A stretch of DNA of 64,000 nt, taken from the NCBI RefSeq assembly GCF_030265065.1, contig NC_080407.1:54167666-54231665 (forward strand). The letters are read 5' to 3'. Below the pieces are notes generated by a model that did not search any database, was not told the DNA's origin, and was given only the letters and a program-made list of their open reading frames with translations. Every line of letters starts with the position of its first letter. Within the stretch, counting starts at the first letter, position 1. The stretch is from Corythoichthys intestinalis. Lineage: Eukaryota > Chordata > Actinopteri > Syngnathiformes > Syngnathidae. Positions 34,632 to 44,986 of this stretch are shown here, in pieces. The position numbers were made by a program, and so were the translations under genes.

Positions 34632-37600
34632 ATCTCATTATTACATTTGCAGTGCTTAAAACCCAGTATTTAAAATAGACATTTACATATGTTTTTGTTA
34701 ATTTTTTAAATTATACATTGAAGAAAAAACATGTCTTATATGTATTCCAATGATGCTAAATGTAAATAAATAAATTGAACTAGAGGTGCAGCAATTACCG
34801 TAATTTCCGGACTATAAGCCACTACTTTTTCCCCTCATTTTGAATCCTGCGGCTTATTTGTTGATTTATTTGGCTGGATAAGTAATGCTTTATTTGGCAG
34901 TGGCGTCAAGACTGTTATAAGACCGTCGTAATTATGACATGGCACTATCATGGGCATAACTGACTGCTTATAACAGATGTCATTAAGTGTAATCTGGCAA
35001 ATTATGGCACTAACTCCATTTATGTCAAGCTCGGAACTTTTACATCCATTCAAAAGTGAGATAATTCGCCGGATGACATGAAATAACACGTTATAAGCAT
35101 TCATTAATGCTCATGACAGTGTCATGTCATAATTATGACAGTCTTGTGGCGCCACTGTCAAATAATGTGTTACCAAATACCATAACTAGCAATTAATGAA
35201 ACAACTGGTACAGTAACTGAAGAAATAATTAGCCAGAACATGAACTTTGATTGTTATTTATATCTGTAGCACTGCAATGCATGCTAGGAGGCATGTTGGA
35301 TGACAACAGTGTTGACAGCAGATGGCAGCAGAGGCTGACTTGTCTCCCCCAAGGGAGCAGTGATGGCCAAATGAAGCTTCTTGAAGCAATGAAGCTTTGC
35401 AGCCAATTGGTTCATTTGATCTTCCCACAGTCTTATGACACCACTGTCAAATAAACTGTTACCAAATACCATCACTAGCAGTTGATGAAACAACTGGGAC
35501 AGTAACTGACTAAATAATTTGCACAGAACATGAATTTTGATTGTTGTTTACATCTGTAGTGCTGCAATGCATGCTAGGAGGCATGTTGGACAACAGCAGT
35601 GTTGACAGCAGGCATTATAGTCCGAAAATTACGGTAATCAATTATCAAATTAATCGACAACTATTTTGATTCAACTATTCAACTAATGCAGAAATTTGAG
35701 AAGAAGTACAACAACGAGTTGGCCAAAGGAGCCGTTTCCAAGGACACCAAGTTCGAATACGCCTGGTGTCTGATCAGGAGCAAATACACGAACGACATCA
35801 AGAAAGGAATCGCCTTGTTGGAGGGTGAGTGGAAGGTCAACATTGGGGTAGCGTTGTCCTCGTCGGGTTCTTTCCTAATTCTCGTCGCGTTTTCTCGCCT
35901 TCTAGAGCTTGTCCAGAAAGCCTCCAAGGATGACACGCGCGACTACTTCTTCTACTTGGCCGTGGCAAACTACAGATTGAAGGTGAGGAGAAAGCGCTTT
36001 GGGGATAGGGGGGAGAACCTTTGTTTTCGTTTTAATAAAATTTAAAAAATTTTAAACCAAAAGTTAACGAGTCGGTCGCCATTGTTGTTGACGTCGCAGG
36101 GCAGTGACGTCACATGGACACGCTGCCGAACTTCAACAGTGTCACTCTTTAACTACATAAACATGTCGTCGGTTCTGCCCTTCCCATTTGAACCCGAGCG
36201 TGACAGTAATGAGAAGGACAGCCTTGTCGATATTTCACAAACCGAGCAGCAAAAGCTAAATGAACAGGAAAGACTGGATGAGAGGAGTAGCGTACATGTG
36301 TCAAGTTCGCTAGTGACAGCTAGCACTCTTCTGCTCTAGTGGTGGAGCAAGAGAGTGTGTGATGTCAAAAAATGTTTGCAGATCTTCACGATAAACTATT
36401 GTGGGATCCAACTTATTCCAATATTATAATGGAGATAGTTAGCATCCAGAGCTGTCGTGTGCTCGTACTCCACGTGGGAGCTCCAGCAAAGGGCTGTGGG
36501 ACGGGTGGCTGGGTAGAAATTCCATGCAAATTCTGAACTGAGCTGTCCTATTTTAATGCGTACATTGCACTACCCTCCCCACACAATCCCATCACGGTGC
36601 TGGGTAATGGCTGCCAGCAGGGGACCTGGCAGCCACAGTAATAGGGTGGTAGGTGGATCTCTGCCCGGGCTGCCGGCCGCAGGAGTGGGGGGAGGTCGGG
36701 GCTTCAATCTTGCTTCACCCCATTGCGGCTCCTCGGCATTCTCCTGCTTCCGCCTTTCCCTCTCTTCTCTGCCTGGGTATCCGCCCTGTGCTCTTGTTGC
36801 GGGTCGCTGGCTGGGCGCCGGTGTGTCGGCTGAGTGACCCTGCCATGACCTGGGCTTGGTGGGCCGTTGGGGGTTCCGTGGCGTGCCGGTTGGGGGGCTG
36901 CGGCTGTGCTCGTGGGCCGGGTTGGCAGTTGGGGTGGGGATGTGGTTGTTTATGCGTTCCTCTTCACATCCCTGAATGCCAGTTGATGGGGGCGCGGGTG
37001 GCCCAGGGGACCGCCCTGGATCCCGGGTGGGTGACGATGGCCGCCTTTGCTATGCTGGGATGGATGGGCTGCGCTGGCTCCCCCACCTCCCGCGGGCTGG
37101 CTAGATGGGGGTCATGTCCCTGCGGTCTCCGCTCGTCTGCGTAATAGATGTAATTGGGCGCGCTCGGGTGGGGGCCCCGGGGCCGGGATTGACGGTAGGG
37201 CGGCGTAGGGTCGGTTGCCCATGGGTTTACACTCACAAGGGATTCACAAGATTACTGGTTTCTAGTTCACAGAGCTGATTTGTGTGTAGTCCACACCTTG
37301 TCCGATTCAGATTATTGACTCTTGACAAGGTGATGATGCTGGAACTTTTGTTGGTGCTGTTCCAGTGAGATTTACAAAGAGGACTTCCTTTAGAAGGCAT
37401 CAAAATTCCCTCAGTCCTCGATGATATGGGGCTGCATGTCAGGCAAAGGCACTGCGGAGATGGCTGTGGTTAAATTTTCACTTCACACGACTTGATTTTT
37501 GCCTCTTGCAGGAATACGAAGAAGCCCTGAAGTACATTCGCATCCTTCTGAGGAACGAACCCGGCAACAAGCAAGCTTTGGAATTGCAGGCGCTCATCGA

Positions 37601-37778
37601 CAAGGCCTTGAAAAAAGGTAAAATCTTTCCGTTCCTGTCGCGCTAGCACTCCCTGACCTCGTCCTGTTTTCTAGACGGCTTGGTGGGCATGGCCATCGTG
37701 GGTGGAATCGGTCTGGGCGTGGCCGGTTTAGCTGGACTTATCGGCCTGGCGGTAGCCAAGCGAGGACCCAAATTCTAA
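34073..37778 (+). CDS. fis1: Mitochondrial fission 1 protein
   Basis: Tail-anchored receptor on the outer mitochondrial and peroxisomal membranes that supports DRP1-dependent fission. Five exons, 34073-34117, 35692-35824, 35906-35982, 37512-37617 and 37675-37778, give 154 residues (human 152). The cytosolic TPR-like bundle is clear: MEAVLSDVVAPEDLL, KFEKKYNNELAKGAVSKDTK, DDTRDYFFYLAVANYRLKEY and KYIRILLRNEPGNKQALELQ. A single C-terminal membrane helix rich in Gly/Val (GLVGMAIVGGIGLGVAGLAG) is followed by a basic tail, KRGPKF. Introns 1 and 3 are swollen by transposons, and the acceptor of exon 2 sits at the edge of a hAT-like remnant. The neighbouring claudin-15-like gene repeats the human FIS1-CLDN15 linkage. 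Confidence 0.97.
34568..34628. repeat. (TA)n(TG)n microsatellite in fis1 intron 1
   Basis: About sixteen TA dinucleotides run directly into about fourteen TG/GT dinucleotides, a common compound microsatellite. Confidence 0.98.
34798..35634. mobile_element. Complete copy of the CCGTAATTTTC repeat family, 837 bp
   Basis: Ends CCGTAATTTCCGGACTATAA and TTATAGTCCGAAAATTACGG (via GCATTATAG) are inverted repeats, with TA on both sides. The interior holds two direct copies of a roughly 250-bp module: TGTCAAATAA, GAAACAACTGG, GCAATGCATGCTAGGAGGCA. There is no coding capacity. The TA flank suggests mobilisation by a Tc1/mariner-like enzyme, but the ends match none I know. Partial copies lie at 9011, 25046, 41994, 49193 and 61136. 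Confidence 0.8.
36090..36345 (+). mobile_element. Fragment of a fish transposon accessory ORF (uncertain)
   Basis: A frame from about 36163 reads MSSVLPFPFEPERDSNEKDS, then an acidic stretch, and stops at 36339. The N-terminal PF.FEPE..S.E pattern resembles accessory proteins of fish DNA transposons that carry a P2X7-tail-like cysteine domain, but that domain is absent here. The upstream GCCATTGTTGTTGACGTC is also repeat-like. It lies in fis1 intron 3. Confidence 0.3.
36560..37320. repeat. Unclassified GC-rich interspersed repeat, copy 2
   Basis: A strongly GC-rich block (36640-37200), very unlike its AT-rich intron, followed by GGGTTTACACTCACAAGGG and GAGCTGATTTGTGTGTAGTC. It shares GGATCCCGGG..GGTGACGATGG and the right flank with 4490-4890. 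The long open frames here result from GC content; none resembles a protein I know. Confidence 0.5.
37321..37500 (+). mobile_element. Tc1/mariner fragment, catalytic region
   Basis: GATGATGCTGGAACTTTTGT and GATATGGGGCTGCATGTCAG encode DDAGTFVGAV and, in a shifted frame, a WGCMSGKGT-like block. Both are wording of fish Tc1 transposases between the first and second catalytic Asp. No ends are seen. It lies directly upstream of fis1 exon 4. Confidence 0.65.
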
Positions 37779-37786
37779 CCTCCATT

Positions 37787-39260
37787 TGGAACTTTTTAGT
37801 TCTGGACTGCTACGTGAACGGATTCTCTTTTGCATTAACGTTGAGCGTTGGTGGCCTCCCATGTACATAACAAAGTAAAATCAAGCCACTCCTTTTTTTT
37901 TTTTTTTCGCCGTTAATCTACCGAAAAGGGAATGTTGTCATGTCCCGACTGCAGCTGCTTGTTTTTCCCAGATCATCAATAATAAAAAGCAAACGGAAGA
38001 ATGTGTAGTTGAGTCACCTGTTCTCACCAAACCGTTGCGCCACAGGAAATTTACTTGTACGCGGAAAAAATACAACTTGGCCTAGTTCACTCGCCTTTTA
38101 ATCAACTTGACCTAAAGAGGAAAATGCAATTTGTCAAAGCTGTCATGTGTGAAACTATGTGTGTCGGTACGCGTGCGTTATCAGCCTCGTGGTGCGTTAC
38201 CCATTAACTCGCCTGACGGCCGCGTCAAACCTTCTCATCACGGAAAGGAATGAGAATATAAACTTGAGTTTAGCGTTAATAGAGGTCCGATTCATTTGAA
38301 GTGGAAGGCTGGCAGCGAATGAACGTTCGTTCATTTGCTGCCAGCCTCCCACTTCAAATGAACTGGACATCAATCGCCAAGTACGCACGATTCATTTATT
38401 GGTGTTAAACAAGAGTGGCGTGTTGATCGCCTGAAATCTTTGACAAGCCCCGTCGTAAATATTTATGGCTCCGGCTGTTTGCAAAGCAATGTCTACCGGC
38501 CAAGGTGCTTCATGTTTTTATTTCATATCTGGTCAATAACAGCGCGGAAAATTCAAGTAACACGCACAAGAAAAACGGAAGAATTTTAAGTTCACGTGAC
38601 TTGATGGAAAAACAGCCTCGCTGTAAGAGAGAGAGACAATAAATGTAGCATTCATAATTTCAATTAAAATGAACCAATAACAGACACAACGTATGGAGGA
38701 CAAGCACTCACTCAGACATTTTATCATGTAGAACAAACTCTGCTAAAAAAGCTTGAAAAAATAATGAATTAGTTCAAAAGTGCAAGTCTTTAGCATTCAG
38801 AAACACTAAAAGAAATGAATAAAAACATTGGGGTGGTCAGTAAATGTTAATTTTATAGACCAAGTGCAGGGGAAAAATATGGAATCATGAGAAACAAAGA
38901 AATAACCATCAAAATACATTTCTTGCATTTAGTAACACCACCTGTGGGTTTTTTTCCAAACGGACCCGAAAAATTTTCAGTTTGTCCGTAAACGGCAATT
39001 TTTAAAAAAATTCCAAAATGTATCTAGTCCTACAGATTTTGACCAAATCACATAAGTTGGGCATAAAAGTTGTTTACAGTTCCCGGGAAATTTGGTAAAA
39101 ACTTTCCCATTCATTTTTAATGGAAAATTTCCCATTCACTTCCAATGGAATTTCCAATGGAGTTAAAATTGCATTGATTCCATTGACGGCCATGTATGTT
39201 GAATCTATTGATGCTAATGTACTGGGATTCCATTGATGCCAATGTTACTTGATGCAATTG
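37787..39260. other. fis1 3' UTR and intergenic sequence
   Basis: The AATAAA at 37981-37986 is the likely fis1 poly(A) signal, about 200 bases after the stop. Beyond it, 38290-38360 contains GAAGTGGGAGGCTGGCAG-type words in both orientations (AAGTGGAAGGCTGGCAGCGAA and TGCTGCCAGCCTCCCACTTC), a small hairpin. The rest is AT-rich with no recognised gene. Confidence 0.45.
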
Positions 39261-39269
39261 ACGGCCAAG

Positions 39270-40040
39270 GATGTCCAAAAATTTTTCCCATTCATTTTCA
39301 ATGGGGAAAAAAAAATTTGTCCCCAAATCAACAGGAAATGACCAGATATGAATAGGATGTATCCCCCAAACTTCCCAGATTCCATTGACGCTTATGGATG
39401 GTGCTGCCATTGACGGCCATGGACGTCCAAAATTTTTCCCATTCATTTTCAATGGGAAAAAAAAAATGTCCCCAAATTAACAGGACATGACCAGATATCA
39501 ATAGGCCGTGTCCCCCAAACTTCCCAGATTCCATTGACGCTTATGGACGGTGCTGCCATTGACGGCCATGGACGTCCAAAATTTTTCCCATTCATTTTCA
39601 ATGGGAAAAAAAAATGTCCCCAAATTAACAGGACATGACCAGATATCAATCAGCTGTGTCCCCCAAACTTCCCAGATTCCATTGACGCCTATGGACGGTG
39701 CTGCCATTGACGGCCATGGACGTCCAAAATTTTTCCCATTCATTTTCAATGGGAAAAAAAATGTCCCCAAATTAACAAGAAATGACCAGATATCAATAGG
39801 CCGTGTCCCCCAAACTTCCCAGATTCCATTGACGCTTATGGACGGTGCTGCCATTGACGGCCATGGACGTCCAAAATTTTTCTCATTAATTTTCAATGGG
39901 AAAAAAAATGTCCCCAAATCAACAGGAAATGACCAGATATGAGTAGGATGTGTCCCCCAAACTTCCCCGATTCCATTAACGCTTATGGACGGTGCTGCCA
40001 TTGGCGGCCATGGACGTCCAAATTTCTGCATCATTTCCAG
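39270..40040. repeat. Tandem array, about 150-bp unit, five units
   Basis: Units share TTTTTCCCATTCATTTTCAA, CAGGAAATGACCAGATAT, CCCCCAAACTTCCCAGATTC and CCATTGACGGCCATGGACGT. Landmarks fall near 39290, 39437, 39587, 39736 and 39886. Because the unit is near a multiple of three, long open frames cross it on both strands; these are artefacts. The word ATTGACGG/ATAGACGTC also occurs singly at 34426 and 63670. Confidence 0.92.
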
Positions 40041-40369
40041 TGGCATTTAATTTGTTTAATGCCATTGACTGGCATATTTGTCCATTGTATTGACAGCCCT
40101 GGGCGGGGATAAGATCTGTATAGCCACACAGCAAAGACTCAGAGTAATATCTCTAGAAATTGCAGTTTCTTGTTTCATATTGCTATTTTACACCCCGCCC
40201 ACTCCCAGGCGTCGTAAAAATAAATAAATCAATCAACACAAAAAAAGCACAAAGTGTGCACTGGCTTCTGCTCGTGTGACCATTGGACTTTGTGTGAGGT
40301 GATAAACACCTGTTCGATTCGGGGGTGGGGGGTCCGATAAGTGGGAGGAGAGACAGGAAAGACAGGTGA

Positions 40370-40375
40370 TATAAG
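40370..40375 (+). promoter_or_regulatory. cldn15: TATA-like box of the claudin-15-like gene
   Basis: GTGATATAAGTCC lies about 140 bases before the start codon in unique DNA, followed by AGCTAGCGTGCATACTCAGG where transcription could start near 40400. GATAA words at 40300 and 40337 just upstream would fit a gut GATA-driven claudin. Inferred from position only. Confidence 0.5.
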
Positions 40376-40510
40376 TCCAGGTCTTCAGCTAGCGTGCATA
40401 CTCAGGTCATTAGCCACCAACGCGCGGTTGGTCTTTCTCAGAAATCCGGACAGAGCTTCCTGATCTCCGCTTTTGGATCTGAGGGCGGGTGGGGCGGGAG
40501 GGCTTTGATC

Positions 40511-41734
40511 ATGGATCCCATCGTGGAAGTAGTGGCATTGTTTCTGGGCTTTCTGGGCTGGGTGATGGTGGGAGTGGCGCTGCCCAACCGCTACTGGAAG
40601 ACCTCCACGGTGGACGGCAATGTCATCACAACGTCCACCATCTATGAGAACCTGTGGATGTCCTGCGCAACGGACTCAACTGGAGTCCACAACTGTCGGG
40701 AGTTCCCGTCCCTCTTGGCTTTGAATGGTAAGTGGAACCCCAGCGAATATGGCCGCCCGGAAGATAACCTTGCTAAGTCTCGGTCCTCTCCGCCCAGGTT
40801 ACGTCCAGGCGTCCCGCGCCCTTATGATCACGTCGGTGGTGATGGGCGCCTTTGGCCTGGTGGCGGCGCTGATTGGCGTGCAGTGCTCCAAGGCGGCAGG
40901 CGACAACTACACGTTAAAGGGCCGGATCGCGGGTGCCGCCGGAGTGCTTTTCATCCTTCAAGGTAGTCTCGCACTTCTCCAAAAACACCCGCTAGCTTGC
41001 TACTAGCTTCATTTTGTCAAGTCCTAGCATCAAGGAACTAAGTTGAAGTGAGATATGTCACTCTTCTTGTCAATGAAGTCATTTCTGGACCAATAGATTT
41101 TCCACAGCTGGCAATAAAAAGCCGGCATCTTTGAGCTCACGCACTGTCAAGTGTCGATAAGATGATAAAAGACGTGTTTTACGACTTATAAAAATCGATT
41201 CTTCCTGACAGACTTTGGACTTGTTTGGCAGCTGCTGTCTCCTTAATGATTAATAACCAAAACATTGGATTGACTCGTTTCGGAATGTTTTGTTAATCTT
41301 TGTTTCTTCAGGCCTATGCACAATGGTGGCAGTGTCGTGGTATGCTTTTAACATCACCCAGGACTTCTTCAACCCTATATATCCTGGCACGAGGTAGGAC
41401 TGGAGATGCACTTTGAAAGAGAGGCAGGGGGGCGCTAAAGTCTGGTCTGTATGGTGGCAGGTACGAGATCGGCGAGGGGCTGTACATCGGCTGGTGCTCG
41501 GCCGTGCTGGCCATTGCCGGGGGCGCCTGCCTCACCTGCTCCTGCAAGATGGCCTCCAAGGAAAAGTAGTGAGTGTCAACGTACGGCCATAAAGCTCTTC
41601 TTTGTCTTGACCTGATCATCAACTTTCCCTTCCGCAGCCCTTTCCCTCATCAAAGCAGGGGGACGGTTTATTCAGGACAGGCCAGGACCAGAAGCGTGGC
41701 TGCCAGCACTTATGGCCGAAACGCCTACGTGTGA
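40511..41734 (+). CDS. cldn15: Claudin-15-like tight-junction protein
   Basis: Four-pass tight-junction protein; claudin-15 forms paracellular cation channels in intestine. Five exons, 40511-40727, 40798-40962, 41312-41393, 41461-41568 and 41638-41734, give 222 residues. Helix 1 is at residues 7-25. The first extracellular loop has the claudin signature (NLW, Cys52, Cys62). Glu46, Asp55 and Glu64 stand at the same positions as in human CLDN15, and Asp55 is the known cation-selectivity residue. Helix 2 follows [13 protein letters not shown], then helix 3 with [20 protein letters not shown], then helix 4. The tail ends STYGRNAYV, a YV-type PDZ ligand identical to the CLDN15 end. Position 63 is Arg where human has Trp. 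Teleosts have several cldn15 paralogues and I cannot say which this is. Confidence 0.9.
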
Positions 41735-41917
41735 ACGAAACAGGAGCTCTTCTTTTTATACGCAACCAATCATCTTTTCTAGTTTCATTGTCATTTTGTA
41801 CACCGGTTTAGGCAGTGTTATTTATGTCAAATATTTGCATGTGCTATGTCATAGAAATGTATTAATTTCATTCTTAATTCATGTGTTTTTCTACTTTTTT
41901 TTCTTACAATGATGCAC

Positions 41918-41923
41918 AATAAA
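41918..41923 (+). terminator. cldn15: Claudin-15-like poly(A) signal
   Basis: AATAAATAAAC lies about 185 bases after the stop codon in AT-rich 3' UTR-like sequence. Confidence 0.7.
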
Positions 41924-41961
41924 TAAACAAAAATAACACTTTTCTGGTGGGGTCATTTACA

Positions 41962-44145
41962 GTGGGGGGCAAATAAGTATTTAGTCAACCACTACTGTAA
42001 TTTTCAGACTATACGCCACTACTTTGTTCCTTTATTTTGAATCCTGCGGTTTATAGTCCTGTGCGGCTTATTTGTTAACTTATTTGGGTCAATAGGCAAC
42101 ACATGCCTCTAAGTATGCATTGCAGCGCTACAGATGTAAATAACAATCATAACTCATGTTCTGTGCTAATTATTTATTCAGTTACTGTTCTAGTTGTTTC
42201 ATTAATTCCTTGTTATGGTATTTGGTAACACTTTATTTGACAATCGCGTCATAAGACTATCATAAGACAGTCATATTTATGACATGACACTATCATGGGC
42301 ATTACTGAATGCTTATGACAGATGTCATTAAGTGTCATCCGGCAAATTATGTTATTAAATCCAATTTATGTCCAGTTTGGATCTTGTACATCCATTCAAA
42401 AGTGAGATAATTTGCCGGATAACACTATATTCGACACGGTTGATCACAACATACTACTCAGCAGATTGGAACAGTGGGTAGGGCTTACTGACACTATTCT
42501 TCAGTGGTTCACATCCTATTTACGTGATAGGGATTTCTTTGTGTCAATCGGAAACTGTCAATAGGAACGAACCAAATTCACGTGTGGAGTCCCTCAAGGG
42601 TCAATTCTTGGACCACTCTTATTTAACATCTATATGCTTCCGTTAGCTCAGATAATGGAACAGTATGACCTCTCCTATCACGCCTCTGCAGATGACACAC
42701 AACTGTACATTTCTGTGTCCCCACATGATTATAGTCCCTTAGTCTCCCTGAGTAAATGCATTCATCAAATCAATGAATGGATGTGCCAGAACTTTCTCCA
42801 GTTAAATGTGGAGAAGACAGAGGTGATCATTTTTGGGCCAAACAAGGAAAGGTCAAAGATAAGCGGGCAACTTAGCACAATGTCACTTACAGCTACAAAT
42901 CAAGTCAGAAACCTTGGCTTAATTATTGATTCAGACCTAAAATTCGTTAGCCATCTAAAGTCCGTCACTAAATCAGCTTATTACCACCTAAAAAATATAA
43001 CCAGAATTAAGGGGCTTCTGACTCAACAAGACATGGAAAAACTTATGCATGCATTTATTTTCAGCAGATTGGACTATTGCAACGGTATATTTACAAGTCT
43101 TGATAGAAAATCAGTCAGGAAGCTGCAGCTAGTACAGAATGCTGCAGCCATAGTCCTCACAAATACAAGGAAGCTGGACCACATTACACCGGTTTTGAAA
43201 TTGCTACACTGGCTTCCAGTGAGTCAAAGGATAGACTATAAAATACTACAAAACACTTAATGGCCTTGGACCAAAATACATGCTTGACTTGTTAGATTCC
43301 TATGAGACATTTAGACCCCTAAAGTCGTCTGGAACCGGTCTTCTGCATGTTCCAAGAACAAAGCAGGGTGAGGCAGCATTTAGTTATTATGCTCCTCACC
43401 TCTGGAACAAGTTACCTGAACATCTGAAGTATGCTCAAACTGTTAGCTCTTTTAAATCAGGGCTAAAAACGCTTTTGTTTAGCACTGCATATCCATAACT
43501 GGCTATATATTTCAATCTACCTGCTTTCTATTCCTCTTGTGCTTATCTCCATTGCTGATTTCAATTATTATTAGTAGTAGTAGTTTTTGTTTTATTTTTA
43601 TTTCTGTTTTATTTTTATTTATTTTTGTTCTATTTGTGATTAAATGCGATCTTTTGTCTTGGTTTTTACGTTGTATTGATTTAAATGTGATTTTTATGAT
43701 CTTCATGTGATGTAAAGCACTTTGAATTGCCTTGTGTTGAATTGTGCTATATAAATAAATTTGCCTTGCCTTGCCTATATGACATCTGTTATAAGCATTC
43801 ATGAATGCTCATGACAGTGTCATGTCATAGTTATGATTGTATAATAACAATCTTGTGGTGCCACTGTCAAATAAAGGGTTATCAAATACCATGACTAGCA
43901 ATTAATGAAATAACTGGAACAGTAACCAAATGAATAATTAGCACAGAACATGAATTTTGAATTTATTTACATCTGTAGCGCTGCAATTCATGCTAGGAGC
44001 CATGTTGGACAACAACAGTGTTGACAGGAGGTGGCCAAAGAGGTTGACTGTCTCCCCCAAGGGAGCAGTGATGGCCAAATGAAGCTTCTTGAAGCAATAA
44101 AGCTTTGCAGCCAATTATTATTATTTTTTTAAAATCTTGTAATCA
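41962..44145. repeat. Tc1 tip plus CCGTAATTTTC-family copy split by an L2 LINE
   Basis: From 41962, CAGTGGGGGGCAAATAAGTA is an isolated Tc1 end of the 21571 family. From about 41993, CTGTAATTTTCAGACTATAC begins a copy of the 34798 family. That copy runs to about 42425, is interrupted by the L2 fragment, and resumes at 43770 to about 44120. Beyond it, 44150-44560 holds A/T-rich DNA, a GGGCCC piece and the tail of a GACAGCCCTA hAT copy ending at 44460. Confidence 0.75.
42426..43775 (+). mobile_element. L2-clade LINE, 5'-truncated, reverse transcriptase C-terminal half and tail
   Basis: The plus strand starts inside the reverse transcriptase: DTVDHN-like FDTVDHNILLSRLEQWVG, then [24 protein letters not shown] (the YADD-type catalytic block, here SADD), and [18 protein letters not shown]. 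There is an in-frame stop after SIGNCQ and a frame change near 43258, after which LWNKLPEHLKYA and the end KTLLFSTAYP follow. The 3' end has TGTGCTATATAAATAAATTTG and a TTGCC repeat tail, typical of fish L2. CTATAT flanks both ends and is the probable target duplication. It looks moderately old. Confidence 0.93.
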
Positions 44146-44986
44146 AGTATCAAAACTCACAGAAGTCAAATAAAGCAAACTGTAGTAAAAAAAAAAAGAA
44201 TATAAATTAAACAATTGCCAGATTGAGGGCCCCCTAGTGGTCAGGGGCCCTAAGCAGCTGCCTAGTCTGCGTATAGGCTGGGCCGGCCCTTCTTATATAC
44301 CGTATGTTGAATGTATATATCCGTCTTGTGTCTATTCTTTTCGTTCCAACAATAATTTACAGAAAAATATGGCATATTTTATAGATGGATTCAATTGCAA
44401 TTAATTAATTTTTAAGCTGTAATTAACTCGATTAAAAATTTGAATCGTTTGACAGCCCTACATTGAAGACAAAAAGAAATTTTTTTTTTTTTTTTTGCTA
44501 CTTCGCGGTTTTTCACTTATCACTTAAAACGAGGGATCTTTAAAAAAAAAAAAAAAAAAATATTTTGAAGAAACGCTGATTTTGAGTGCGTTTTAATCAT
44601 GCCGCTGTTGTCCAATTAGAAGAGGCCACGTCTCAACTGTCAGCGCGTAGCCCAATCATCTCGAGGGAAACGGTGTGGAGGGCGTGGTCTCAACATTGAA
44701 CACAAAACGATTTTTTGCGTGTAATATGGAGTTATAAATTGTTATTTCCTATTTCGAGGCATTTGAAAGATATTGTATAAATACAATTATTATTTTACGG
44801 CTACCTCACCTATGTTTTTGTACGGAACCGTTGTTCCGAGTGTCGCGTATTTCCCACGGAACGTGATTCTAGTCGGAATGTAAATACATTGCTAAGCTAA
44901 CGGTACTCTATTTCCTTTCTCGGCTAGCTAGAAAGTGTATAAAAGCTTCTATGAGTTGGACTCGGTGTATGTAAAAGCTTTCCGGT

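Noticed and set aside
36556-37144. Long GC-rich open frames that look like a protein gene
   Set aside because: They overlap in several frames, match no family I know, lie inside a repeat in fis1 intron 3, and reflect GC content.
39498-40046. 182-codon open frame on the minus strand
   Set aside because: It is a read-through of a 150-bp tandem repeat whose length is a multiple of three.
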